Translations under genes and position numbers: made by a program
Notes under the pieces: model-generated
Database searches by the model: none
Seen by the model: only the letters and a program-made list of their open reading frames with translations
Told to the model about the DNA's origin: nothing
NCBI GenBank assembly: GCA_030272155.1
Contig: CP126206.1
Coordinates: forward strand, 806,001-870,000
Reading direction: 5' to 3'
Source: Tetradesmus obliquus
Lineage: Eukaryota; Chlorophyta; Chlorophyceae; Sphaeropleales; Scenedesmaceae
DNA: 64,000 bases
In this document: positions 45,405 through 56,372 of the stretch, in pieces
How positions within the stretch are numbered: the stretch's first letter is position 1
Layout: each line of letters starts with the position of its first letter

Positions 45405-45512
45405 TGTGTCCCACCCGGGGTGTGTCCCTCCCGGGGTGTGTCCCTCCCGGGGTGTGTCCCTCCCGGGGTGTGTCCCTCACGGGGTGTGTCCCTCCCGGGG
45501 TGCGTCCCACCT
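45405..45512. repeat. 17-bp minisatellite adjoining a VTE6 donor site
   Basis: GGGTGTGTCCCTCCCGG repeats about six times starting at the donor of exon 45651-45511. The first unit contains the donor itself (GTGGGACGCACC on the minus strand). Confidence 0.9.
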
Positions 45513-46589
45513 GGTAAGCCAGCATCGCGGTGACAGGAAACCCAGCTGCCGCAATGACGCCTGCGAGCGTGCCCTGCAGGCTCACGGCTCCTTCTGTCCC
45601 TCGTGGCACCTCTTTGAGGGATGTTATCAGGTACGTCGAGGTGCCGTATGCCTGTGAAGCAGCAGCAGACGCAGCAGCAGCAGCAGCAGCAGCAGAAGTT
45701 GCGGCAGCATTATGCCAGACATTGTCTTGCAAAGGCGTAATGGAGTGCAGCTGAATAGCGCGGTGATCCATGTCCTGGTAGGCACACATACTAGTCTGGG
45801 TGGGATTGTTTTGATTGTTTTCAGACCAACATGACTCTTGCATCAGCTGTCAGCAACAGCACACTCAAGATTTCAAAGGTCCTCCTCGCTGGTCTTCCGT
45901 ACCTTTCCTATCTCAGAGGACACTGTGTCTGCCAGCTTACTAGCCAAGCTTGCGACATAGCCAACCTGTAGTCAGCCGCATAACAACATCACGTTAGTGC
46001 TGCACACCAGTGAGCAAATAACAGCAGCAGGAAAACAAACATGCCCCAAGGCCAGCCATGCAAAAAAGACAGCGCAGCTGCGGTACAAGAGAAGTTGTGA
46101 TCAAACGCATCAGCACAAGATGTACTCTGTATCGCTGGCGCAAAACATAACGTTGTGTTTGGAACTGCTGCCACTGTACAACATGCCGCTTTGTTATTTG
46201 TGGCTGGCACAAACCTACCGGCTGCTGCCTGTATGTGTGCTGCTGCTGGTTATACCTACATTAGCACACCTCCTGCTGACACAGTGGCGGGACAGAGTTG
46301 GCGCGTCAACAGTCACCCAGCGCCACAAATAACAAGGTCAGTGATGGTGATGCATTGCGCTTTGCAAATGCCTTTGCTTGACACGAGATGTAACAAGCAT
46401 CCTTATGCTTACTCCCTAACAGTGATGGTGATGCGGCATGCTCACCTGCCAGATGTCTGGCCGCCGTGTCATCATTGCAAGGGCGGCGCATGTGAGGGCA
46501 GCTGCCCCAGAGCCCCACACACTGCCCTGCACACAACGAAACACATTGGGGCGCGGGGCCGGTGGCATTGATGCTATGGCTTGATGCGT

Positions 46590-46660
46590 AACATGATGAT
46601 GATGAGGGCAGCACATGTGAGGCTGCTGCCCCAGAACCCAACACACTGCCCTGCACACAA
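46590..46660 (-). repeat. Echo of VTE6 exon start (GSVWGSGAA)
   Basis: The acceptor GTGTGCAG and the first 40 nt of the exon beginning at 46526 recur at about 46650-46600, then pass into GATGATGATG repeats. Confidence 0.85.
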
Positions 46661-46823
46661 CGAGACACACTTCAGCGGCTTGGTTGACCGACGCAAAGAG
46701 AGCACAGCAGGTGATGACCCTAGCTGCGAAACTTGTGACAAACGTGATGACTACACCGTTCTTCATTAGTCGTGCTGCTGCTGCACACATGCTGGCAAGG
46801 TGCTGGCAAGCAGGCAGCAGCAA

Positions 46824-46855
<32 letters not shown>

Positions 46856-46909
46856 ACAGCGAAGCCACCACATGCAGGAGGCTTGGATTGCTGTGAGCAG
46901 TTAGTTGCA

Positions 46910-46940
46910 GGCACGCTTCATGCAACGCACCACTCCTCTT

Positions 46941-46985
<45 letters not shown>

Positions 46986-46990
46986 ACTGC
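46910..46990 (-). repeat. (CAG)n plus echo of VTE6 exon 3' end
   Basis: A run of about 13 CAG units (46943-46985) adjoins a copy of the GAGGAGTGGTGCGT end and donor of the exon finishing at 47051. Confidence 0.85.
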
Positions 46991-47430
46991 ACGACACTGC
47001 AGATGGCCGAAATATGCTGTGAGCACGGCATGCATGCTCCAGCGACGCACCACTCCTCTCCGTCCCCCATGTGCCTCGGCAATATGCTCCTGCTGCTTCT
47101 GCTGCAGCTTGACACGCGTTACCTGCAAGATACACCACAACAAAAGACAGCGCATCTCAGCAATGGGACTCGCCTCAAGCAATAGCCGAGCAAGGCTTTC
47201 TGGTCAGGACAGCGGCAGTAGGGTTGCCGGTCAGGACGGCCGCAGTAGGATTGCTGGTCAGGAAGCTCACCAGGGTGCCGACGATGAAGTACAGGCACAT
47301 CAACAGGGTGCCAACATGACTCATTGTACAGGCGGTACTGGCGGTACATGTGGTGCACTTGATACACTTGATGCAGGCAAAACACCAGGGTGGCAGCTCA
47401 CCAGGGTGCCGATGATGAAGTACAGGCACT

Positions 47431-48066
47431 GTGCCGTCACTGAATGGCAAACATCAAATCTTGCCGGCTATGCCTGTGAAGTGGGCGCAGTTTCAGACGG
47501 ATGCATCTTTGACAGGTGCAGGCGGTGAGCCATGTGTGGGCATTTGGCTGCAGGGTGCGTACAACTCATTGTCGTGCACGCAGCTCTGCAGTTGCTTTGC
47601 TGATGTACCAGAGAAGACTGCGCATATCTCTGTGTGGGAGATGTATGCGGTGGTGGTGTGTGTGCGTTTGTATGGAGATTACATGGCAGGCCGCTACTGG
47701 CGGGTGCGGACGGATAATAGCCAGGTGGTGGCATGGTTCATGAAAGGTGATGCGCCGCCTCACCTAGTGTCTTTGTGGCTGAAGGAGATGGCCACACTGT
47801 CCGTGCCGCTCAGGTTCCGTATCGGGGCGAAGCACATCCCTGGTGCTGCCAACTGTATGGCAGACGCGTTGAGTCGATGTGCTTGGAGTGTGGTGCATAC
47901 GCTACTGCAGCGCTGGGTTGTTTCACAGTCAGAAGATTGGCTGCTGGTACCTGACGCTGCTGCGCCTCCTTTGACCTACAGGGGCGGAGTGCTTCCCGCC
48001 AGGGGTGGCGGCGACACAGCCGAGGCTGGCGCTGCATCAGGAGGCGCTGGGCTATTTGAAGCATGA
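47431..48066 (+). CDS. DIRS RNase H domain (3' part of the RT-RH ORF)
   Basis: The frame begins in the truncated left edge and reads FQTDASLTGAGG, SVWEMYAVVVCVRLYGDYMA, RTDNSQVVAWFMKGDAPP and HIPGAANCMADALSR. These are the RNase H catalytic and RT-tail motifs of DIRS-like pol proteins, with Asp in TDAS, Glu in WEMYA, Asp in TDNS and the final ADALSR. It degrades the RNA strand during reverse transcription. The start codon is not the native one. It overlaps the recombinase frame by about 60 nt. Confidence 0.9.
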   Translation: MPSLNGKHQILPAMPVKWAQFQTDASLTGAGGEPCVGIWLQGAYNSLSCTQLCSCFADVPEKTAHISVWEMYAVVVCVRLYGDYMAGRYWRVRTDNSQVVAWFMKGDAPPHLVSLWLKEMATLSVPLRFRIGAKHIPGAANCMADALSRCAWSVVHTLLQRWVVSQSEDWLLVPDAAAPPLTYRGGVLPARGGGDTAEAGAASGGAGLFEA

Positions 48067-49021
48067 CTTGGCTGACTCCACTCTGGGGCAGTATCAGCAG
48101 TCGCTGAAGTATGTGGTGCGCGTGCTGCTGCTGCTGGGTTTGCTGCCGATGCTGTGGGCCCCGCAGGAGCTGGTAGTGTGTTGGGTAGTGGCGTTTTTTG
48201 CGCGGTCCGCGTCTTACAAGACCATTGTGAACTACTTGAAGGCTTGGAAATACTTCCTGGGCGTGCATGGCTGGGATGTGAGTGTGTGGCAAGGTTGGCA
48301 GCTGCTGCCAAGGCTGTTGAGGGGGGTGAAGCGTGTGAAAGGCGATGCGGCAAAGCCCAAGCTGCCCATCACCCCGGCCCTGTTACTCAAGTTTGTGCGG
48401 GCGCTGCCGCTGGGCGGCCCTGCACTTGCTCTGTGGGCAGCAATACTGGTGGGATTCTTTGGCTTTCTCCGCAAAGGGCATTTGTGTGTGGACGGTGTTG
48501 GGCTTGGAGCTGTGTCTATGGCAGTGTTGCGGCGCAAAAACTTTGTGTTTGACCATGCGGCTTACTGTGTGCATATCACAGTTACCATGTCAAAGACCAA
48601 CCAGTTTCGGCAGCGGCAGCAGGTAATCACCATTCAAGGGGTGAAGGGACACGTTTTGGACCCGTACGCCTGGCTGCAGAAGCTGTTCACGTTGCATCCT
48701 GCAGATGGGGATGCACCGGCGTTTGGTCATGTGCAGGGTGGTGTGTATGTGCCCCTGACATACTCTCGTCTGCTGGTGGGTCTGAAGGATTTGATTAAGG
48801 CGTGTGGCCTGGACCCCTCTGCATATGGTGGGCACTCGCTGCGGCAAGGCGGCGCCACGTGGGCCTTTCAATGCGGGGTGCATCCGCTGTTCATTCGCAT
48901 ACAAGGTGACTGGCAGTCTGACACGTGGTTGCTGTATGTCGGCATGTCGGCAGCGCAGAAATGTGCTGTCACGCGCATGATGCAGGAGAAGATCGCAAGC
49001 CTGCCTGGTGCAGCAATATGA
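48005..49021 (+). CDS. DIRS tyrosine recombinase
   Basis: About 338 codons, open to a stop at 49019-49021. It has an N-terminal SAM-like part (STLGQYQQSLKYVVRVL; KTIVNYLKAWKYFLGVHGWD) and a catalytic part with R in GFLRKGHL, K in TMSKTNQF, HSLRQGG (the HxxR box), W/Asp in GDWQSDTW and the nucleophile Tyr in LLYVGMS. All expected catalytic residues are visible, so the domain may be functional although the element is truncated. It begins in another frame than RNase H, with no clear ATG, which suggests translation by frameshift or reinitiation. Confidence 0.93.
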   Translation: MAATQPRLALHQEALGYLKHDLADSTLGQYQQSLKYVVRVLLLLGLLPMLWAPQELVVCWVVAFFARSASYKTIVNYLKAWKYFLGVHGWDVSVWQGWQLLPRLLRGVKRVKGDAAKPKLPITPALLLKFVRALPLGGPALALWAAILVGFFGFLRKGHLCVDGVGLGAVSMAVLRRKNFVFDHAAYCVHITVTMSKTNQFRQRQQVITIQGVKGHVLDPYAWLQKLFTLHPADGDAPAFGHVQGGVYVPLTYSRLLVGLKDLIKACGLDPSAYGGHSLRQGGATWAFQCGVHPLFIRIQGDWQSDTWLLYVGMSAAQKCAVTRMMQEKIASLPGAAI

Positions 49022-49039
49022 GTGAGGTGGGGAGTGGGT

Positions 49040-49222
49040 TGGGATGTGTGCTGTGTGCTGCTCAGCTGAGAATGCTGAGCTGTCACTGCTCTGGCGGCTG
49101 CTGTGTGCGCGGCACACGAGTAGCCTGCCCGCTTCTGGCCCAACCTCACTCATTGCTGGCATGTCTGTTGTTATGTTAAGTCAGGATGGGGATATTGTAA
49201 CACACCTAAGGCAATCATGATC
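49040..49222. repeat. DIRS 183-bp direct repeat, first copy
   Basis: TGGGATGTGTGCTGTGTGCT through AAGGCAATCATGATC. It recurs at 49483-49665 (offset 443 bp) with very few differences. Confidence 0.95.
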
Positions 49223-49482
49223 TGGTAAGCACGTTTTGTGCTGCAGGGATCATGAGGACTGACAGGTGTTAGTTTGACTAGGCTGTTGTCATCAGGGTTC
49301 AAGTGCATGGTAGTGTGATTTTGCTCTATTAAAGCAGATACAGATTGGCTTGAATGCCAGCTGTTTGATTGTACGGGAGCAACGTTTGTGCATGCGCGTT
49401 TCCCTCCCACCCACCCTTGATACTCCATTGATGGGCTGTCATTTGCCTCTGCTTGACTACATACCACCATGTCAGTACTGTT

Positions 49483-49665
49483 TGGGATGTGTGCTGTGTG
49501 CTGCTCAGCTGAGAATGCTGAGCTGTCACTGCTCTGGCGGCTGCTGTGTGCGCGGCACACACGTAGCCTGCCCGCTTCTGGCCCAACCTCACTCATTGCT
49601 GGCATGTCTGTTGTTATGTTAAGTCAGGATGGGGATATTGTAACACACCTAAGGCAATCATGATC
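49483..49665. repeat. DIRS 183-bp direct repeat, second copy
   Basis: Second copy of the terminal repeat. The 260 bp between the copies are unique and could be the B segment of an A-B-A-B split-repeat layout. Confidence 0.9.
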
Positions 49666-49735
49666 CTCCTGACTGGGGTTCCCACTCCTCGTTGAGTGGA
49701 GCATGTAATGTAATGTAATGTAATGTAATGTTATG
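49664..49735 (+). mobile_element. Non-LTR retroelement or SINE 3' end
   Basis: CCTGACTGGGGTTCCCACTC, GTGGAGCATG and four to five TAATG units follow directly on the DIRS repeat. Same family as 42597-42745. Confidence 0.65.
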
Positions 49736-50499
49736 AAGTGCATTTGAATATCGTGGATCAAGCTTTTCATGAAGATAGAGGCATGTTGAGGTGGTACCAG
49801 AGTACCTTCCAGCCAAGCAATACGCATGCTGTGCACACAAAGCGCATTTGGTGTTTTACAGGTTTTGAATTATGGCACGGTCATGCTATGTGGCCAGTGT
49901 CCCTGATGGCCGGACTTGGTGCAAGCAGCTTGTTACTTCAGACTCAGCTAAACACTTTTGGGCAAGCCCCACTGAACTTGTGTGCTGGTGTGTATTTATT
50001 ATTGCAATTAACTGCAGCCTGTATGGGCGCTGCAAGGACTGCTGCCTGGCTCAGAAGGTGACAAAAATGTGGCAAGGACCTTCCCTCACTCCGGGAGCCA
50101 TGCCAGTGATTTTGCACACCATTGTGTTGTGCACGGTACTGCCGTATGGTGCCGTGCATGTCACTGCATTTGGCGGAGTTCAGCAGGGCTGCAGGCATCA
50201 GTAGCTGTGGCAGTAGCCTATGCGGCGGCTGACCCCTCAACTGATTGCAATTAGGCGTGGTTTGTCACTGCTGTGATTACGTACTTGGGTGATGCCACTG
50301 GACAATTTTCCAGTGGCTCTCACCCTGTGCTGGATACAAACACTGCTTGGCTGTTACAATCATGTAAAGCAAATGGCCCACATGGTGGATTCAAGGCGTC
50401 TAGACGATCTGCTATAGCCCTTTGATACTGATCTGCTAGCGAAACACAACACCTGCGCTTCTCAGGGCAGGTGCAGCGATGATGGGTAACAGCGTAGTC
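49736..50499. other. Intergenic; one unexplained open frame
   Basis: A plus-strand stretch (about 49862-50059) between a TTTTACAG acceptor and an AAGGTGACA donor is open in two frames, one reading SVPDGRTWCKQLVTSDSAKH. It looks exon-like but I recognise no family. Confidence 0.3.
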
Positions 50500-51233
50500 T
50501 GATGCCCACCCATGGTCCACCCCTGGTCCCCTTCAAAATACTGTACTATTTTGAATGACGCAGGTAAATACATGTGATGTTTCTGGTGTGTGTTGTTACA
50601 CACAACAAACACACAGCACTGCTCACATGCTAACAGGAAACACTTTCTGTCACTGCACTGGCTGGCACGTACAGTGACACTCTCGGTCGCTGTTGACAGC
50701 GCCTGCTGGCTCAGCAGGCTCAGTATGATGCAGGCGCTGCGGCTGTGCAGCAGCAGCAGCGCCTGTGCACTATTGCAGTGCTGGTACATCTTCTCTTGCT
50801 GAAGCAGGCATGCTGCTGCATGGCATGAACTAAACACCCGTGCCGCTGCAGCTGCATGCAGTAACAAGCTTTCCTGCACACTGTTCAGCTGATACAGCTG
50901 CTGCATCACTTTCGTGTGTTTGTATATGGATCCACGCAATTAATGATGGCTGCAACCGCCATTCTCAAGTAGCACGCAAGCACCCCCGCCTGCCGCTAAC
51001 ATATGTACATGCCGCAACACCCTTGCCTGCTGTGCAGATATGTACAAAGCACAATCATTCCCGCCTGCTGTGCAGGCATCTACGAGCCGCAAGCAGCACC
51101 GCCTGCCGTGAAAAGTTGTACAAGCCGCCCAATATGTGTCATTGACATGCGTGTCAGCACATTGGCTGCCACATTCATCACGCGCCAGACAGATGTTCAA
51201 CAGTGTACACATGTGTGTATGCACTGACGGCAT

Positions 51234-53390
51234 TCAATACAGTCTTCCTGCATATATACTGCGAGGAAATCGGACCTGCAGCTCTGGCCACTGTACCAGG
51301 AACCTATCCACCATCCTGCCATAGTAAAGGATCTTGCCTGATAGGCTCAGCTTGCGCACTCGCGCAATGCTTTCCACATAAACAACCCTGCAGTCAAACA
51401 GCGCCAGCATCCTGCAGCAAGACATACGGGCAGCATTTACAGCACAAGCAAACCAGTCACTGCAGGACAACAGACAGCTCAGGTTGGGGCTTGCGGCGCG
51501 CTGGGATGCTGTGTCAGTGTAGCAGCGATAGCTTCAGGCGCTGCTGTTGCAGCAGCAGCCTGTGTCAGCTAAGCGTGGACAGTTCCAAAAAAAAACATGG
51601 GGAGAAACGCAGTGTCTGCATATGACATGTCTCCATTGCTGAAGCATCCAGCAAGCCAGCATGCATGAAGGCAGCAACAGGATGACCACCATAGGATGAC
51701 AGTCACAACGATGCATGCATTACATCCGTCCTGACAGCGCAGCCCCGTATGAAAACCGACAAGTTGCAAGAAACAAGTTGCAAGAAACAAGACTGAGGAA
51801 ACACACAAGATTGGTGCGGGCAGCTGGTTCAACTTGCAGCACTCTTATTTGCCGGCAGTGCCGCATCCTGTATCCCGACTTTCAATCACAGCTACACAAC
51901 ACATACGAATGCTGCTTGCACTAGACAGGCATACTGGAGGAGTGCTCTGGGGTGCAATAACCCAACATGCGAGGCGATCATGCCCTGCTAGCGCACCTGT
52001 ACAAGCACGCCATGGCACACACAGGCACACAAGTACTGGGGCCATTCACCAGCACCTGCAGACACATGAAGAAAAATGGCAGGATCAGGGGAAATCAGTA
52101 CAATGTACTGATCCCACCACACCCATTTGCCAAAGTTAGGTTTGTGTGAAACTGATCCCACAAAGCAGTATATAATCTTCTGTATATGATCAATGCGCCT
52201 GCTGCAGGCATGCGGGGCGCGGGTGGCCCACCAGCCGAGGCATTGTGAGGGGTAGTTGCAGACTGGCTTTCACTGCTTCATCAACGAATTGTACATTACA
52301 CCATGTTACTTGCTTGCTGTAAGTAGTGTTACACGTGAGCTCGCTGTAGCAGGTGGCTCACCAGCTGAGGCTTGAGTTGCAAATAAAAAAAACCTAGAGT
52401 CGGGTTGTTGAAAAGCATTGACAGCCAGTCGGCAACCAAACCCTCACAAAGAGTGGCGCACCAGCTGGTGAGGTTTGTGCCGCTGCACCACCCGCGCAGC
52501 AAACAGCAACGAGTGCAGTACTCAGAGCTCACTAGCCGAAGCTTTTGTCGTACAGGGCTCACCAGCTGGGGCTTGTGCCGCAGCCCCATCCGCGCAGCGC
52601 ACAGCAGCGAGTACAGCGCTCAGAACTCACTAGCCGAAGCTGTTGTCAGACAAAACACACCAGTTGTCGTACAGGGCTCACCAGCTGGGGCTTGTGCCGC
52701 AGCCCCACCCGCGCAGCACACAGCAGAGTTGCGAATAAAAAGCAGTTGATTTGGACTGTTGAAAAGCAGTGACAGCCAGTCGGCAGCTAACCCTTAAAAA
52801 AGGTGGCTCACCAGCTGGGGCTTGTGCCGCAGCACCACCCGGGCAGCACACAGCAGCGAGTACAAGGTGGAGAAGGCGGAGGTGAAGTACGACTGGCCCA
52901 CCTCCCTGCCACGAGGGATCTGCTCAACTGACACATCTCCTGGGGTGTCCTGCAAGAGTAGTCACCAGGCAGAGCAAGCAGCAGCAGCAGCAGCAGAAGC
53001 AGCAGCAGTGGCACCCTGCCAGTGCTGAGCAGGACGCCCACCTCCCTGCCACGAGGGATGCTTTCAACTGTTAGTGCCAAGGGCGGCCCCTGCTGACACA
53101 ACAGCAACAGCAGCAGCAGCAACATGGACAACAACATCAGGGGCAGCACCAAGGTGGTGAAGGCGGAGGTGATGTACGACCGGCCCACCTCCCTGCCACG
53201 TGGGATTGCCTCAACTGTCAGTGCCACGGACCACCCCTGCTGACACAACAGCAACAGCAGCAGCAGCAACATGGATACAACACCAGGGGCAGCAGCAAGG
53301 TGGTGAAGGCAGAGGTGAAGTACGACTGGCCCAACTCCCTGCCACGAGGGATCGTCTCAATTGTTAGTGCCACGGACGACCCCTGCTGAC

Positions 53391-53424
<34 letters not shown>

Positions 53425-54350
53425 GGGTTAGGTGAAGGGGCTTAGGTTGGGTTGTATTAGAGGGTTTAGGTTTAAACTCTAAACCCTAAAGCCAACAGCA
53501 GGAGGCGGCACATGTGCCAGTTGCAACGTGCTTGTAAGAGTGCTGCCACGGGCCATGCCAACTGCCAGTGACAGGCAATCACTGCGGTACGGGTGCCACA
53601 CTCTAAGTATGTCTATCGCATGACCGTGCTACTGGACTGCGTGATCAGACCACTTGGAGCGCCAGAAGCCATCAAACAGGGGGGCTTCTGGTCCAGCATC
53701 GCATGCAGGTGCGCAGTGGTGCATTTACCATGCCTGAAACTGTCATTTTGCACGTTACACTACTGGCAGCCTCCCACTGGCCATTGCTAGCCTGCATTGC
53801 TGCAATGCAGCTGTTGAACAGCTGACCTACAGTCATATGATAGGGGAGGGCTTACATGTACAGCATGACTGTGTGCAGCTGTGCAGCTGTGCAACATGCT
53901 GGACTGCTGTGGGCTGCGGACGTGCCACTTTGTGGGGATGTTTGAGTGTCCTCATCTGTAATCACTGCAGCAGGCGTGACTGCTGCTGCAAATATCCGCA
54001 AAATACTCTAGATAACTCTCTCTAGAAATCACCTTGCTGACAGCCCACTCTTGCTCCCTGCTGAGAGCTCTTGTGGCGCTCATGTGGTCCGTGTTTGCTG
54101 CAACATACACCCTGGGGCAGTAGAAGGCCCTGTCCATGCTTTCCAGCAGCATCAACATCTCCGCTGTGTGCCCTCCTACAGTTTGCAACAATGTGCGTGT
54201 TGCTGAAGCAGATGCAATTCGTTATACTGCATCCTGCAGCCTCAGAGAAGACGCTTTTATCACGTGCAGAGAGCCTTTTCATCACATGCACTCACCGGAC
54301 CCCAGCACGATCATGGTCTTCACAGGCCCAGTTGTTAGAAATGGTTGCAT
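51234..54350 (-). CDS. ALG14: ALG14, membrane subunit of UDP-GlcNAc transferase (copy 2)
   Basis: Exons 54350-54296, 54175-54033, 52949-52812, 52055-51997 and 51411-51234 have exactly the same lengths (55, 143, 138, 59, 178 nt) and phases as copy 1, giving 190 aa. All motifs are present (GSGGHTAEML, IPRGREVGQSYF, LVNGPSTCVPVC, YVESIARV, FLVQWPEL). Seen differences are few: FLTTG for FITTG near the N-terminus, YRC for YRW context at the exon 4 end (intronic side), and FPRSIYAGRLY for FPCSIYAGRLY. The same TTTAGGG island and exon 3 echoes lie in its introns. ALG13 copy 2 sits 1.1 kb upstream on the same strand. Both copies look functional. Confidence 0.95.
52455..52735 (-). repeat. Echo copies of ALG14 exon 3 3' half (copy 2)
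   Basis: About three units carrying AARVVLRHKPQL plus donor lie downstream of the true end at 52812 (about 52456, 52558 and 52678). Fewer units than in copy 1. Confidence 0.88.
53013..53420 (-). repeat. Echo copies of ALG14 exon 3 5' half (copy 2) and (CAG)n
   Basis: The same three IPRGREVG units as in copy 1, near-identical, ending in a shorter (CAG)n tract (53394-53420) than copy 1 (9038-9080). Confidence 0.9.
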
Positions 54351-55463
54351 GGTAATCAATAGGCCTAATCAGCTAGAGCTGATCATCGCCAACTGGAACG
54401 ACGCTGCTGCTGTACTCCTGTGCAATCAGCCTGTAAAGTCAGACTGCAGGGCGACTTCAAATTGCAATACGGAAAACCGATCACTTGACCGTAGCGGTCA
54501 TGCTAAACTGTTCGGGGGCTTGCAGCGTGTTGCCCGGCTGTCGGGTGACACGGGTGTTTTTCTAACATTTTCAGACAGGTCTACATGAGGACGGTCTGCT
54601 TGACGCATGTCGCCTTTGAAGTGCTGGTTTGCATTGGCATTTGTCTTGCTGCACTTTCACAAGACTTCCTGGCTGGTATAGAGCTCCTTCTCAGCAGGAA
54701 TCAGGTGAAAAGTTACACTGTAACTTTTTTATCTGTGACAACAGTCACTACTAGTGACTACTAGTCACAACATGGTGACAACGTTGACCAGTGTGTGCCA
54801 CCGCACTGCAGAGCAGCAGCGCAGCAGTAAAGAGCAGCTGGCAGATTTGGCCAAATCATTGCTGGTCACCAGCAAGTTGTGCAGACCCCGCATGGCGCAC
54901 ATGCTGCCTGCTTCTGCAAGGTGGCTCCTCGCAAACAACATGGAAATAAATCGCCAGCAGCACCAGCACACATGCACGCAAGATTCCCTGCGCTATGCAC
55001 AACTCCCGACTACCAGTGGTAGTACCACATGTGCAGGACTCCTGCTGCTTGAAGCAGCGGAGCGAAACATTGGATGGCTCGAACATGGGCTGTGTTGCGG
55101 CCATATCACACACAAATGTCTGATCAAGCTTGAAGCTTCACTAAAGCCACTCCGAGTCCTTGAGTCAAGGTACCACACCAGTTTTAGAGTGGCGCGTGCA
55201 TGATGCACGGCTCTGAGCCCAGATACAAAAGATTTCTTTTGAGATGACACACGCACAGCATTGTGCCGCAAGAGCACTGAACAATACCCCACATAATCAC
55301 CACCTGCCGCTGATCTGCCCAATCGCTCAAGGCATGTGCACTGTAGACCTAGCATTCCTTCAACATGCAGCTGCATGTCTGTTTCAATATGCATTATGCA
55401 TGTCTGCATAACTGCAGATACGGAAGAAAACAGTTGAAGCTGTCTCAGCTATGCAGAGGCCTC

Positions 55464-56321
55464 TTACACACACTCATCACCCGCTGCTGCAGATCTGCCC
55501 ATCAGCTGATCCAGCAGTTTAGCTATGCCACATGCAGCCTTTGCAGGAAAGGGCTTGAGTTGCATGGAGCCCAGGCTGGCCACAGCTGACAGCAGCCCCT
55601 CAGGCGAAGTGCTGATCTACAGCAACGGCAGCAGCAGTGACAGCAGCAGCAGCAGCAGGTGTGTTGCATACAACGGTTTGCAAGGGTTTTAGTTGCATAG
55701 AGCCCAGGTTGGCTACAGCTGACAGCAGCCCCTCAGGCGTAGTGCTGATCTAAAGCAGCGGCAGCAGCAGTGGCAGCAGCAGCAGCAGCAGCAGCAGATG
55801 TGTTGCAGAGCACGCTTTGCAGGAAAGGTCTTTAGCTGCATGGAGCCCAGGCTGGCCACAGCTGACAGCAGCCCCTCAGGCGAAGTGCTGATCTACAGCA
55901 GCGGCAGCAGCAGTGGCAGCAGCAGCAGCAGCAGCAGATGTGTTGCAGAGCACGCTTTGCAGGCAAGGTCTTTAGCTGCATGGAGCCCAGGCTGGCTACA
56001 GCTGACAGCAGCTGGTCAGGCGAAGTGCTGATCTGCAGCAACGACAGCAGCAGTGGCAGCAGCAGCAGCAGCAGATGTGTTGCAGAGAACAGTTTGCAGG
56101 GAAGGGTTTTAGCTGCATGGAGCCCAGGCTGGCCACAGCTGACAGCAGCCCCCTCAGGCGACGTGCTGATCTACAGCAGCAGTAGCAGCAGCAGTGGCAG
56201 CAGCAGCAGATGTGTTGCAGAGAACGCTTTGCAAGGGTTTGAGCTGCATGCAGCCCAGGGTGGCTACAGCTGATAGCAGCTGGGCAGGCGTAGTGCTGAT
56301 CTACAGCAACGGCAGCAGCAG

Positions 56322-56372
<51 letters not shown>

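Larger units (their letters stand above)
44716..47431 (-). pseudogene. VTE6: VTE6-type phytyl-phosphate kinase (DUF92), 5' part cut off by a DIRS element
   Basis: Minus-strand exons in phase 0: 47431-47402 (partial; CLYFIIGTL), 47122-47051 (VTRVKLQQKQQEHIAEAHGG), 46526-46446 (GSVWGSGAAALTCAALAMM), 45965-45903 (VGYVASLASKLADTVSSEIG), 45651-45511 (YGTSTYLITSLKEVPRGTEG) and 44916-44716 (NLLESYLGATLQGR, WMTNDAVNVLH). These are successive DUF92 motifs to a natural stop. VTE6 phosphorylates phytyl phosphate to phytyl diphosphate for tocopherol and phylloquinone, in the plastid envelope. The N-terminal membrane part is missing: homology to the copy at 63.7 kb stops at about 47431, where the DIRS sequence begins. 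The surviving exons keep open frames, so loss is recent or a new promoter serves it. A second copy of the first exon's end lies at about 47271-47310. Confidence 0.88.
47431..49665 (+). mobile_element. DIRS/PAT-like tyrosine-recombinase retrotransposon, 5' truncated
   Basis: The surviving part encodes an RNase H domain, then a tyrosine recombinase, and ends with two 183-bp direct repeats (49040-49222 and 49483-49665) as in elements with split direct repeats. Reverse transcriptase and the left repeat are missing. The left edge abuts the VTE6 exon at about 47431; the right edge abuts a retroelement tail. Confidence 0.88.

Noticed and set aside
46416-47138. 240-codon minus-strand frame as one protein
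   Set aside because: It runs through VTE6 introns, CAG tract and echoes; only 46526-46446 is the genuine exon.
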